Source: a virus
Reading direction: 5' to 3' (one strand)
DNA length: 57,082 bases
Virus record (IMG/VR): IMGVR_UViG_3300025383_000031
Span: 1-57,082 of that record
Under the pieces are notes generated by a model. That model searched no databases, was not told the origin of the DNA, and saw only the letters and a program-made list of their open reading frames with translations. Below, in pieces: positions 32,685-40,923 of this stretch (its first letter is position 1; each line of letters opens with the position of its first letter). Made by a program: the position numbers and the translations under genes.

Positions 32685-33042
32685 GAACTCTATTAATATC
32701 ACCAGCAGAAAAATTTGTGATATGCGCACGGCACCACACAAAATTTCCAGTAAAATTATAATAGCTTGTGCCATTTACAGGATTAGTGCCATCACCAACT
32801 GTAGTAGTAGTTATATCAAACCAATCGTTCTCTGTTGGATTTGTTAATAAGGTTGCTTGAAATTTAATTATACCAACAAATCCACTTAAGCTATACGTTA
32901 CAGTGTGTAAGCCATCTGTATAACCATAGTATCCGTTACCTTTAAAAAGGTTACTGCTCCAAGTAGTACTAACGCCATCATATGGCGGATAAACTTGTCC
33001 AAACTGAATTGCACTTAAAACTACTTGCGGTAAGCTAGCCAT
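32671..33042 (-). CDS. Virion-type beta protein (123 aa)
   Basis: Starts MASLPQVVLSAIQFGQVYPP, with its ATG overlapping the stop of the 55-aa gene. It is rich in Gly, Thr and aromatics, with strand patterns (TVTYSLSGFVGIIKFQATLL; YNFTGNFVWCRAHITNFSAG) like a phage capsid decoration or tail accessory jelly roll. The assignment is by composition only. Confidence 0.6.
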   Translation of the reverse strand: MASLPQVVLSAIQFGQVYPPYDGVSTTWSSNLFKGNGYYGYTDGLHTVTYSLSGFVGIIKFQATLLTNPTENDWFDITTTTVGDGTNPVNGTSYYNFTGNFVWCRAHITNFSAGDINRVLYNT

Positions 33043-33202
33043 TATTTTCCACTTCTACTAAACATTTATCGCCAGCTAGTTCTTGAATAACTGCAACTAA
33101 CTGGTCTATAGTATCGCTATCTAGTTTTGTGTCAGCAGTTTTATTGTCTGCAACTAGTTGCGATACTTTTATTGTAATTGATTCTTCAAATAGTTTAGCC
33201 AT
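33035..33202 (-). CDS. Small protein (55 aa)
   Basis: A short frame from ATG 33202, beginning MAKLFEESITIKVSQLVADN and ending VEVENNG. It has a clear GGAG site nine bases upstream, and AATAAATA lies further upstream. Its stop overlaps the ATG of the next gene (AATGGCTAG), so the two are coupled. A helical domain (DTIDQLVAVIQELAG) with a terminal strand. Function unknown. Confidence 0.65.
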   Translation of the reverse strand: MAKLFEESITIKVSQLVADNKTADTKLDSDTIDQLVAVIQELAGDKCLVEVENNG

Positions 33203-33545
33203 TGATATTCTCCAATGTATTTATTCTAGGCTTACGCCCACGCTTCTTGCCCGCCCCACGATTCGAGCCATTTGGTTTAATATCATACGCAAGACCAAGG
33301 CGAGTAGGTTCCATGCCATCAATTTCATCAATTTTTTCAATAGGAACACTAAATTTGCGACCGCTGCGATGAGAAGAAATAAACTTTAGCGTTCCCTCAT
33401 CACTTACGACCTTATCTACATTGAGAAATAAACGTTTTTCCATTGGCATACCACCAAATGCTGGAACAGGACAACGTGCTAAAATACGAGTCTTGTCATT
33501 TACGATACCACGAGAAATCAATGCTGTTGCTAATTCAATATTCAT
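33195..33545 (-). CDS. Hypothetical protein with basic tail (116 aa)
   Basis: Starts MNIELATALISRGIVNDKTR. It is mostly beta (TRILARCPVPAFGG; LFLNVDKVVSDEGTLKFISS), with a DIKPNGSNRGAGKKRGRKPR tail containing an AT-hook-like KRGRKPR core that could grip AT-rich DNA. No family recognised. It precedes the 55-aa gene. Confidence 0.6.
   Translation of the reverse strand: MNIELATALISRGIVNDKTRILARCPVPAFGGMPMEKRLFLNVDKVVSDEGTLKFISSHRSGRKFSVPIEKIDEIDGMEPTRLGLAYDIKPNGSNRGAGKKRGRKPRINTLENING
33218..33225 (-). promoter_or_regulatory. Late-type promoter box AATAAATA
   Basis: AATAAATA, 15 bases before ATG 33202, leaving room for TTGGAGAATATCA as a normal leader with a ribosome site. Confidence 0.5.
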
Positions 33546-33549
33546 TATG

Positions 33550-34248
33550 TTACGCTTTCACTTTCTTTACTAATTTATAGACTTTTTTGATACCATCTTG
33601 AAACAACATATACAGTAGCGGAATATTGTCTGCACTTCTGCAATAAACACGAACTGTGCCATAGTAATAACCTGTTTCAAAACCTGTGGCAGTACGAGTA
33701 CACCAGCGATTTAGTTCGTATGGAAATGACAAGTCATCTTTGTTGTTATTAACAAACTCATACAACTCAAGTAGATTTTCTCGCTGTGTTTTTCTGCCAC
33801 CATAGCCACCTGTTTGCCAACCCCAATAAGTTTCAAACTCAACCTGATAAGGAATATCTGGGTCATACCTTGTTTCACTTACCAGTTTAACATCAACTGC
33901 GATATTGTCAAGGTTTTTAATTTCAGAAATATACTGATTATTGCTTGTGGTAAATCCTTTGACTGATGCAAGCAATGATGGATCAGCAAGAATTGCATCA
34001 AGCGCAGTGGTGCTATTCGTAAAGAAACGCAAAAATGATTCTTTACGAAGACGACAGTATGGATCAAGCTTTTTTAAGACATTTCGCATATTTCCAAAAA
34101 TATTCCAATCTCTTGGAATTGCTAGTTCTACACGAAAATGATACTTTCCATACCATAGTTTGTTTTCGGTACTAATATGCCATTTAAACAAATGGTCTTT
34201 AAACCGATCACGGTATTCAATCAGCGTTAATTCTGCTATCTCTGTCAT
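33550..34248 (-). CDS. Hypothetical protein (232 aa)
   Basis: Starts MTEIAELTLIEYRDRFKDHL inside the end of the ClpA-like gene (32-base overlap). Alpha/beta composition with many aromatics (WHISTENKLWYGKYHFRVEL; VEFETYWGWQTGGYGG; GYYYGTVRVYCRSADN). Basic residues cluster in KKLDPYCRLRKESFLRFF. I cannot place it in a family. Co-transcription with clpA suggests an early or middle role. Confidence 0.6.
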   Translation of the reverse strand: MTEIAELTLIEYRDRFKDHLFKWHISTENKLWYGKYHFRVELAIPRDWNIFGNMRNVLKKLDPYCRLRKESFLRFFTNSTTALDAILADPSLLASVKGFTTSNNQYISEIKNLDNIAVDVKLVSETRYDPDIPYQVEFETYWGWQTGGYGGRKTQRENLLELYEFVNNNKDDLSFPYELNRWCTRTATGFETGYYYGTVRVYCRSADNIPLLYMLFQDGIKKVYKLVKKVKA

Positions 34249-36451
34249 CTTCTGCCACCAATTCTAACTTGTCACCATTTAGGTCCACCTTAATATTAGC
34301 ATAGTTTCCTGTCTTGTCAAACAGTATTTTCTTTGCTAACGGAACTTTAATGTGTTCATGGATAGTGCGTTGCATTGGTCTGGCACCAAGACTTGGAGTA
34401 TATCCTTTCTTGCATAACCAATCCCATGCAGCATCAGTAAGTGAAACAGATGTATTCTTTAGGGCAAGTTGCTCATTAAGGTCACGAATAAACTTCTCTG
34501 CAACCTTGCGAATTGTAGCGTTATCAAGTTTGTTAAATGTAACAATCGCATCCACTCGATTGCGGAACTCTGGGCGGAAGAACTCCTTAACCGCAGCATC
34601 AACTGCATCCACATTTGTACCGCCACCAAAGCCAATAATGTTACGTTCGCTATCAGCAGCACCCAAATTACTAGTCATAATAAGGATAGACTGGCGGCAA
34701 TCTGCTCGTTTGCCATTGGTGCCAGTGATGAAACCTTCGTCCATAACTTGCAACAGCACCTGTGAAACATCAGGATGTGCCTTTTCAATCTCGTCAAAGA
34801 GAATGATAGAATGTGGATTCTTGGCAATCTCACTAATAAGCAACCCACCAGCAAGGTTAGCATCTTCATAGCCAACATAGCCAGGAGGCGCACCAATAAG
34901 GCGTGAGATAGAATGACGTTCTTGATACTCACTCATATCAAAGCGCAGCAACTTCATACTTAAACGATCTGCCAATTGCTTGGCAAGTTCTGTTTTACCT
35001 GTACCAGTAGGTCCAAGGAACAAGAATGAGCCAACAGGCTTGTTATCAGCCTTTAGACCAGCCTGTGATACCCACACACGGTCAAGGACTTTATCAACTG
35101 CCGTATCTTGATTATACACAACTGCTTTAATCTCAGCGCCAATGTTAGGCATAATCTTTTGTGTATTTTCAGCGCCTAACTGTGCTTCTGGAATTCCAGT
35201 AATGCGAGAAAGTTCGCGACGAATCTGCGCCACATCAATGGTGCGTGAGCCACGTGCTTTTGTACGGCGCAATGCTGCAGCACTGTCAATAAGATCAATT
35301 GCTTTATCTGGAAGTTTCTTATCTGCTTGATAACGAGCAGATAGTTCTACTGCCTCACTAATTGCTTCATCGGTAATTTTTACACCATGAAAAGTTTCAT
35401 AGTTTTCTTTAATACCAAGCAGAATAGTTTTACAATCCGCAATACTTGGTTCATCTACAGCAACACGATTGAAACGACGCATAAGCGCACGATCTTTTTC
35501 AAACTGCTGAGTATATTCTTCCCAAGTAGTTGCAGCAATAACCTTAAAATCACCACGAGCAAGTGCTGGTTTTAACATATTAGAAAAATCTACACTGCTA
35601 TTACTGCCACTGCCAGCACCACGCATCTGATGCGCTTCGTCGATGAATAAAATAATGTTACCAAGTTCGGTAGCTGCTGTGATAATTTCTTGAAGCTTCT
35701 CTTCAAAATCACCACGATACTTTGTACCGGCAAGCAGCGAACCAATGTTTAAACTATAAACTTCATGGTCTTTTAGGAATTTTGGTACGTCGTTATTGAC
35801 GATATTATATGCAAGACCTTCTGCAATAGCAGTTTTACCAACGCCAGCGTCACCTACTAGTAACACATTGCATTTGTTCTTGCGAGCAAGAATCTGCGTC
35901 ATATCAGCAATTTCAGTAGTGCGACCAATTACCGCTTCAATCTTGCCATTGCGTACCATCTCATTTAAATTAGTACAATGTTCATCTAGCGCATTGTTTG
36001 CTAGGTTAATATTTTTCTTGTTCTTGCTCTTATTATAAGTTTCAATAACCTTTTCAGGTTCAACGCCATATTTTTTTAGATAAAAAGCAGCATGACTATG
36101 TGATTCTTTTGTAATTGAAAGATAAAGATCACTGATATGAATAGTTTGGCGACCAAGTAAAATTACTTGTGTAAAAGCACGATTGAATACTCGCTCAAGA
36201 CTTTGTGTCTTTTTCGGCTCATCATCTATATTACTTTGTGGATAGTTTTCGAAGATATAATCTTCAATTTCTTTGGCTAGATTCTCTACATCTACACCCA
36301 TTGTCTGTAATACTTGCATAAAACTTTTTTCATGTAGCATAGAATATAGTAAATGTTCAACTGTAAAGTATTGATGATGGTTTTCAGCAGCAAATTGCTT
36401 GGCTACCTTAACAATTTTTTCAAGATCGTTGTTGCTATTAAATTGGGTCAT
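34217..36451 (-). CDS. clpA: ClpA-like AAA+ unfoldase (744 aa)
   Basis: Full-length Hsp100 protein (E. coli ClpA 758). It has a Clp N-domain (residues 1-150, FTVEHLLYSMLHEKSFMQVL). AAA1 has Walker A VGDAGVGKTAIAEGLA and Walker B IILFIDEAHQMRG. AAA2 has LGPTGTGKTELAKQLA and IILFDEIEKAHPDVSQ, with arginine finger EFRNRVDAI. The middle domain of ClpB is absent. An IGFGGG loop just before the AAA2 end sits where ClpA carries its ClpP-docking tripeptide. It may therefore hijack host ClpP to degrade selected proteins, or remodel phage complexes. Its own sigma70-like promoter indicates early use. Confidence 0.93.
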   Translation of the reverse strand: MTQFNSNNDLEKIVKVAKQFAAENHHQYFTVEHLLYSMLHEKSFMQVLQTMGVDVENLAKEIEDYIFENYPQSNIDDEPKKTQSLERVFNRAFTQVILLGRQTIHISDLYLSITKESHSHAAFYLKKYGVEPEKVIETYNKSKNKKNINLANNALDEHCTNLNEMVRNGKIEAVIGRTTEIADMTQILARKNKCNVLLVGDAGVGKTAIAEGLAYNIVNNDVPKFLKDHEVYSLNIGSLLAGTKYRGDFEEKLQEIITAATELGNIILFIDEAHQMRGAGSGSNSSVDFSNMLKPALARGDFKVIAATTWEEYTQQFEKDRALMRRFNRVAVDEPSIADCKTILLGIKENYETFHGVKITDEAISEAVELSARYQADKKLPDKAIDLIDSAAALRRTKARGSRTIDVAQIRRELSRITGIPEAQLGAENTQKIMPNIGAEIKAVVYNQDTAVDKVLDRVWVSQAGLKADNKPVGSFLFLGPTGTGKTELAKQLADRLSMKLLRFDMSEYQERHSISRLIGAPPGYVGYEDANLAGGLLISEIAKNPHSIILFDEIEKAHPDVSQVLLQVMDEGFITGTNGKRADCRQSILIMTSNLGAADSERNIIGFGGGTNVDAVDAAVKEFFRPEFRNRVDAIVTFNKLDNATIRKVAEKFIRDLNEQLALKNTSVSLTDAAWDWLCKKGYTPSLGARPMQRTIHEHIKVPLAKKILFDKTGNYANIKVDLNGDKLELVAEDDRDSRINAD

Positions 36452-36457
36452 AATATT

Positions 36458-36485
36458 AATATAGCACCTTTTCTATTTAAGTCAA
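36458..36485 (-). promoter_or_regulatory. Sigma70-like promoter for the ClpA-like gene
   Basis: TTGACT (36480-36485), 16 bases, TATATT (36458-36463), then six bases to ATG 36451: another short-leader case. The -35 overlaps the stop of the DnaJ-like gene. Confidence 0.72.
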
Positions 36486-37360
36486 GTGTTAATTGGTTTG
36501 ATTTTTTGTATTTGTGCAATTAAATCAAGTTGTTGTGCAGTAAGTGCAGATGGTATAAGGATATTAATCTTGGCAATATACTTGCCACGAGTACCGTTCT
36601 GTCTAGGGAATCCTTCGTCAGTTATACCAAACTGGCTTTGATGTTGAGTTCCTGCTGGAATATTAATTTCAATTGTTTTACCACTTGGTAACATAATTGG
36701 TATATTGCAACCCATGATTGCTTGGAAACAATCAATTGTTATTTCTTCAATAATATTTTCGCCATTTCTTAAAAATCTTGGATGGCTACGAACTATTATC
36801 TGAACTTCTAAATTACCACGAGGCACTGCTGGATTAGCATCATCGCCACGTCCAGAAATAGTAAAAACATTACCGTTTTCAATGCCTGGTGGAATTTCTA
36901 GTTGCAAAGTATCGGTTTGATTTGTTGTTCTAAATTCAATAACTTTTACTTGACGTTCGAACGTTTCTAAAAAATCCATTTCAATAGTTACACGAATATT
37001 ACGATTTCGTGGTTGCTGACGAGTGGCAAATCCAAACTGTTGTGCAAATTGTTCGTGAAATGCACCAAATGGGTCTGGTCCGCCGCCAAAATTAAAATGA
37101 AACTCAAATGGATTACCGCCACCACGGTGTTGTGCCTGGCCATATGGATTATACTGTGGTTGTGGATTGCGCCGAGTATGATCATAATGCGCACGAGCGT
37201 TTGGATCACTTAATGTGCTATATGCCTCGTTAATTTGCTGAAACTTAGCCTGATCACCACCCATATCTGGGTGATGCTGTTTAGCAAGGCTTCTAAAAGC
37301 TGCCTTTAATTCTTCGGGGCTAGCAGTTTCTGCCACTCCCAATGTTTCATAATGATTCAT
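36482..37360 (-). CDS. dnaJ: DnaJ/CbpA-type cochaperone (292 aa)
   Basis: The start MNHYETLGVAETASPEELKA at 37360 gives the J domain with the Hsp70-activating HPD motif (KQHHPDMGGD, residues about 31-40). A Gly/Phe/Asn-rich region follows (residues 75-130), then two beta-sandwich substrate-binding domains (VRFRNGENIIEE-like strands; GTQHQSQFGITDEGFPRQNG). No CxxCxGxG zinc finger, so it is CbpA type. It would direct host DnaK to phage substrates. It sits beside the ClpA-like unfoldase. An extension to 37405 is inside the upstream gene. Confidence 0.92.
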   Translation of the reverse strand: MNHYETLGVAETASPEELKAAFRSLAKQHHPDMGGDQAKFQQINEAYSTLSDPNARAHYDHTRRNPQPQYNPYGQAQHRGGGNPFEFHFNFGGGPDPFGAFHEQFAQQFGFATRQQPRNRNIRVTIEMDFLETFERQVKVIEFRTTNQTDTLQLEIPPGIENGNVFTISGRGDDANPAVPRGNLEVQIIVRSHPRFLRNGENIIEEITIDCFQAIMGCNIPIMLPSGKTIEINIPAGTQHQSQFGITDEGFPRQNGTRGKYIAKINILIPSALTAQQLDLIAQIQKIKPINT

Positions 37361-38360
37361 TTTTATTATACAATTTTTCTGCGTTTTTATAAGCAATCTT
37401 CTCACAAATATGTGGTGGTACTTGTGCTAAAATTTCACGCCATACATCAATAATTTCTGGATAATGTTCCCAAGCAGCAATAGTATGACAGTCTGTGCCA
37501 AACATGATTTGATCTTGCCAACGATTTAATAAAGCCAACCAGTCACGTTTAATCTTACCATTGGTTTCTAAGAAACTGCTTTCTAATCTTGCTTGTTTTT
37601 CTTTGCTCTTTAAACTATAACGACCTACCCAATCACCATATTTGTTGAGCCATATTTTGCGAAAATGAAACATATCTTTTTTACTAATCGTCATATAAAC
37701 ATTTTTATGACGATTTAATATTTCATTTGCATGTGCATCATCTGTGTATGCGCAATGTGGAATAATAAAATTAACATCTGAATATTCAGAAAATAATTTA
37801 TTAAAATCTGGCCAATCACGTTCCCAATTATAATTTTCCCAATGAACCATTACAGGTATATTACGTCCTCGCAACCAATTCATAAGTATTTTACTATTTG
37901 GTGCTAAACAATTAACATATCGCTCACCAGTTAGATTTTTTTCTTTAAATTCAATAATATGCTGCTTATCAGCATGAACATAATGAAGTTCGCCAATAAA
38001 TTTTGCGCCTGCCCGAACTTCATCCATTGTATCTTTAACAAAAGCCGTAGTTAAATCATCACGTTGATCCATACGCTTGTATGTGCCTAACACAATCTGC
38101 CCTGGATATTTCTTAGCAATATCTATAGTATGCTGACGACCATCTTTTTCTTGTTGATAACGTCCAAACAGCGCAAGGCGATACACTCCAGTTTGATTCA
38201 TCATATCAATAATATGTTCGCCACTGACATTACTATTAATTTGTCCCATTGCGTCAAATATAGGACCATTGTATTTTACTTTTGGTTTGTTTAGTTTATT
38301 GAGTTTTAATCGCAAATATACAAAATATTCACAAAAATCTTGATAAAAATTATTCAGCAT
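37347..38360 (-). CDS. Amidohydrolase-family metal-dependent hydrolase (337 aa)
   Basis: TIM-barrel amidohydrolase_2 type. Strand-end motifs: IFDAMGQIN near the N-terminus (degenerate, Q where H-x-H is usual), IPVMVHWENYNWERDW (metal His), VNFIIPHCAYTDDA (second His), and QIMFGTDCHTIAAWEHYPEI (catalytic Asp). The ending EKIAYKNAEKLY is typical of the family. Relatives hydrolyse or decarboxylate small carboxylates or lactones; substrate unknown. The lost first H-x-H suggests one metal or altered chemistry. Its own promoter and GGAG site support early expression. Confidence 0.75.
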   Translation of the reverse strand: MLNNFYQDFCEYFVYLRLKLNKLNKPKVKYNGPIFDAMGQINSNVSGEHIIDMMNQTGVYRLALFGRYQQEKDGRQHTIDIAKKYPGQIVLGTYKRMDQRDDLTTAFVKDTMDEVRAGAKFIGELHYVHADKQHIIEFKEKNLTGERYVNCLAPNSKILMNWLRGRNIPVMVHWENYNWERDWPDFNKLFSEYSDVNFIIPHCAYTDDAHANEILNRHKNVYMTISKKDMFHFRKIWLNKYGDWVGRYSLKSKEKQARLESSFLETNGKIKRDWLALLNRWQDQIMFGTDCHTIAAWEHYPEIIDVWREILAQVPPHICEKIAYKNAEKLYNKNESL

Positions 38361-38381
38361 AGAAATCTCCTCACTTAGATA

Positions 38382-38410
38382 ATTATGCCATGATAAGGTC
38401 TATCTGTCAA
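38382..38410 (-). promoter_or_regulatory. Sigma70-like promoter for amidohydrolase/DnaJ
   Basis: TTGACA (38405-38410), 17 bases, CATAAT (38382-38387). A 21-base leader with GAGGAGA precedes ATG 38360. Confidence 0.68.
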
Positions 38411-38413
38411 GAA

Positions 38414-39028
38414 TTAAGTGGTGCTGATTGAGCCACCAGGTGGCTTTGTTGCCCCTGTTGCTGCGCTTGCTGCGGATGTTTTTTCTTGAGTTCTGCCATA
38501 AGCAGAAATACCAAGAATCGCACCAAATGCAAGGTGAATTAACCCACCATTTGACAGTGTAAGGCTTTGCCATTGAGCATAGGTAACTGTATTTGCACCT
38601 AAACTTTTTAAGAAAATTGGCATCAACATGCTTAGAATTGGTGCAGCAACAAAGTCAAAGAAACAAATTAGCATATAAAGCCAACCCATTGCAGGACGCC
38701 AATATGACTTCATCCAGTGTTCGCTTGCTTTATCTTCTTTTTTATTTTCTTCTTTGGCTATCTGCGCACGTTCATACGCAACTTCATCTTCTTTTTGGTC
38801 TTCATGACGATCTTCAATCGCCATCTTATGATATTCTTTCTTTTCTTCTAACGCAAAACGCATTTCTTCAAGACGAAGTTTGCGAAGTTCAATATTATTT
38901 TGGTCTGATTCTGATAATACAGGTGCAGGTGGAGCAGCAGTTTTTAGCTGTGCATCATCTGGACGTTCATCATCCGCCATACGACGAGGGCCAACTGGCT
39001 CATCATCATCTTCAATTGGTGCTGCCAC
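38414..39028 (-). CDS. Holin, three-membrane-segment type (GTG start)
   Basis: The C-terminal half has the pattern of the 3TM holin family: WMKSYWRPAMGWLYMLICFF, VAAPILSMLMPIFLKS, and LIHLAFGAILGISAYG (membrane segments), preceded by a charged coiled region (EEMRFALEEKKEYHK). GTG 39028 with AGGA seven bases upstream overlaps the Rz1 stop by 17 bases and is chosen. An ATG at 39232 would overlap Rz1 by 221 bases, and its extra residues look like shadow coding. It permeabilises the inner membrane at lysis. No endolysin gene is seen next to it. Confidence 0.8.
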   Translation of the reverse strand: MAAPIEDDDEPVGPRRMADDERPDDAQLKTAAPPAPVLSESDQNNIELRKLRLEEMRFALEEKKEYHKMAIEDRHEDQKEDEVAYERAQIAKEENKKEDKASEHWMKSYWRPAMGWLYMLICFFDFVAAPILSMLMPIFLKSLGANTVTYAQWQSLTLSNGGLIHLAFGAILGISAYGRTQEKTSAASAATGATKPPGGSISTT

Positions 39029-39410
39029 TGGTAGTTCCTGACTTGGTTGTACCTTGGGTAGAGGCTTGGGAATCGTAATAAGATTTGTATGCGTTAATTT
39101 GTGCTTGATATTGTCTAATGACTTTAACAAGATTGGCTTGATTAACAGATAGGTCTTCGTAATCTCTTGGGTTAATGGCGAAAAGGCTTTCGCTATGTGC
39201 TTTTCCAAATGCCGTGTCAATGTGATCTTCACTTCCAGGTTTTGCTGATTTATTTACCACGTGCCATTCAACGTCATTTAACTTAACTTGATCTACGCTA
39301 GGTAGTACAAGTGTTGGACGTTCAACAGTAACAACTGCTGTGGTAGGCTGCATTGTTTGACAAGCAGCGAGTAATAAACATAAGGGAATTGCTTTAGCAA
39401 CCTTGAGCAT
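39012..39410 (-). CDS. Rz1-like outer-membrane spanin lipoprotein (132 aa)
   Basis: MLKVAKAIPLCLLLAACQTM is a lipoprotein signal peptide with lipobox LAAC, so Cys17 becomes the lipid-modified N-terminus. The mature part is polar with a helical stretch (VNQANLVKVIRQYQAQIN) and a Ser/Thr/Gly tail. It overlaps the Rz-like gene by 17 bases and the holin start by 17, the usual nested arrangement. It pairs with the i-spanin to fuse inner and outer membranes, which implies a Gram-negative host. Confidence 0.82.
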   Translation of the reverse strand: MLKVAKAIPLCLLLAACQTMQPTTAVVTVERPTLVLPSVDQVKLNDVEWHVVNKSAKPGSEDHIDTAFGKAHSESLFAINPRDYEDLSVNQANLVKVIRQYQAQINAYKSYYDSQASTQGTTKSGTTSGSTN

Positions 39411-39795
39411 TGGTTAAACCTTTATTGACAGTATCTTCTATGCAGCGGAATGATTTGGCTGTTGCATCATTCATACGCTTTTGTAATTCTGTAGGCTTGC
39501 TTTGTGCAAATGCGCCAAGGTCACGATTATTCTTTGTGAATTTTTCTTGGATATCTTGCACTTCATTACGAGCAGCCTGATAATCATCAAATGTTTTTTG
39601 TGAAATTGCTTGCTGTTCTTTTAAATCTGCTTGTGTTTTTTCTAACGTAGCAGTAGTAGTCTTAAGAGCAAAGTCTTTTGTTGCTACTTCTTGATTTAAT
39701 CTTGCCAATTCATCTTGAGTATATTTAAAATACCCAACACCTGCGCCTATTAAACCAATGATAACAAATATCTTCCAAAGGCTAAATCCGAACAT
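39394..39795 (-). CDS. Rz-like inner-membrane spanin (133 aa)
   Basis: One N-terminal membrane anchor (FSLWKIFVIIGLIGAGVGYF), then a long periplasmic coiled coil (DELARLNQEVATKDFALKTT through VQDIQEKFTKNN). Two cysteines close the protein (FRCIEDTVNK; NAQGC), as in many i-spanins where they link dimers. It lies directly upstream of Rz1 with overlapping ends. Confidence 0.85.
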   Translation of the reverse strand: MFGFSLWKIFVIIGLIGAGVGYFKYTQDELARLNQEVATKDFALKTTTATLEKTQADLKEQQAISQKTFDDYQAARNEVQDIQEKFTKNNRDLGAFAQSKPTELQKRMNDATAKSFRCIEDTVNKGLTNAQGC

Positions 39796-40316
39796 TAGAT
39801 AATCCCACTTAATCGCTTGATGTCTTCTATATCACTATTTAACTTTTTAGTTTCATTTTTTATTCTTGTGAAATTTTTTACACTTTCATCATATTTTTCA
39901 GCAGTAAGCGGAACTATTTTTTCAAAATTTTCTTCGTTCATCTGTACATAATCGCCGCTTTTATACCAACGAAATTTCCATGAATCAGGTTTAATACCAG
40001 TTAGATGATCGAGGTCACCTAACATTTCTTTTATATAATTAAAGATGCCTGGTTTGCGTTGCACTTCAACAAATACTAAACGTTCATTATCGCTAACTTC
40101 ACCTGTGCTTACGTCAGCGTCTAACACCCAATCGTAGCCATTTTCTAGATAGCTAACAAGATCATTTGCTGGCATAATATCACGAATTTTAAAACTTAAA
40201 GTGACAACATCACTTGCTTGTCCCATCTTGCTGTTATATTCATCAATGTGAATAGTTTCATCAACAAGATAGTTAAGGTCGCCCATTTGCAAACCTTCAG
40301 ATATTTGGTTGCGCAT
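39795..40316 (-). CDS. Conserved hypothetical protein (173 aa)
   Basis: ATG 40316 (MRNQISEGLQMGDLNYLVDE) starts inside the end of the upstream gene. The domain pattern (TLSFKIRDIMPANDLVSYLE; YDWVLDADVSTGEVSDNE; RLVFVEVQRKPGIFNYI) suggests an alpha/beta protein, and KFRWYKSGDYVQM is a conserved basic patch. The C-terminal 45 residues are a coiled helix. It accompanies the lysis genes in one late operon. Function unknown. Confidence 0.65.
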   Translation of the reverse strand: MRNQISEGLQMGDLNYLVDETIHIDEYNSKMGQASDVVTLSFKIRDIMPANDLVSYLENGYDWVLDADVSTGEVSDNERLVFVEVQRKPGIFNYIKEMLGDLDHLTGIKPDSWKFRWYKSGDYVQMNEENFEKIVPLTAEKYDESVKNFTRIKNETKKLNSDIEDIKRLSGII

Positions 40317-40857
40317 TTTCTTCTGCTCCTGGTACTTCTTGTGGTGCAGCCTGAGGTGGCGCATTATTTGCAGTACTCTTATCAGTTAGACCTTTTTCTA
40401 TACTAGTTTGTAAATCAGCCAAATCAACTTCTTCACCTGCAATTTCAACACTTCCTTGCTTAATATCACTCATAAGTTTTTTTGGCAACATCATTTCCAC
40501 ATACCAAATTGGAAAATCAACTAATTTTCCTTTATGGCTACCTGGTCTAATATCTGCTGGACTGCGAATTTCTACAGGAACTTGAACTTTATCTTTGGTA
40601 TAAGTTATCTTTGCACCATATGGCATAAGACGTTTAGCTGCAGATGGGTCTGGCATACGATCAAGTGGCCACATAAATTTGCATTTTACCCAATAACGAC
40701 TAATAATTGGACCTTCTACTAACTCACCCAAACGCCAGTTTGGAAATGCATAAAAATCCATACTATCTAACACACGTTCAAAATCACATAGCATGCTTAA
40801 GCTAGCATCGCTCATATATAATTTCTTTATGCTTTCTAAATTTGCTTTAACACTCAT
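40297..40857 (-). CDS. Conserved phage protein (186 aa)
   Basis: ATG 40857 (MSVKANLESIKKLYMSDASL) with AAAGGTG upstream. An N-terminal helix carries SMLCDFERVLDSMDFYAFPN. A beta-rich centre follows (VKCKFMWPLDRMPDPSAAKR; PVEIRSPADIRPGSHKGKLV; FPIWYVEMMLPKKL). A disordered Pro/Gln/Ala tail ends it. I have a general recollection of the pattern from T4-like marine phage genomes, without function. It heads the lysis operon behind a late box. Confidence 0.68.
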   Translation of the reverse strand: MSVKANLESIKKLYMSDASLSMLCDFERVLDSMDFYAFPNWRLGELVEGPIISRYWVKCKFMWPLDRMPDPSAAKRLMPYGAKITYTKDKVQVPVEIRSPADIRPGSHKGKLVDFPIWYVEMMLPKKLMSDIKQGSVEIAGEEVDLADLQTSIEKGLTDKSTANNAPPQAAPQEVPGAEENAQPNI

Positions 40858-40873
40858 AGCAACACCTTTGAGA

Positions 40874-40881
40874 TATTTATG
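40874..40881 (-). promoter_or_regulatory. Late-type promoter box CATAAATA for the lysis operon
   Basis: CATAAATA, 16 bases before ATG 40857, with AAAGGTG in the leader. It lies in the divergent gap beside phoH and would drive the five genes down to the holin. Confidence 0.6.
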
Positions 40882-40923
40882 ATTGTTAATGGTCTTCAAA
40901 GATTACAACATAATTGTCATATT

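Noticed and set aside
34314-34871. Plus-strand frame of 185 codons
   Set aside because: Lies entirely within the second AAA domain of the ClpA-like gene; composition is that of a shadow frame.
38593-39078. Plus-strand frame of 161 codons, His/Leu-rich
   Set aside because: Complementary to the holin coiled region; no translation signals.
39029-39232. Longer holin N-terminus from an ATG at 39232
   Set aside because: Would overlap Rz1 by 221 bases; the GTG at 39028 has a well-placed AGGA and a normal 17-base overlap.
40880-40923. Sigma70 promoter for phoH on the plus strand
   Set aside because: No -35/-10 pair with acceptable spacing could be found in the divergent gap; not annotated.
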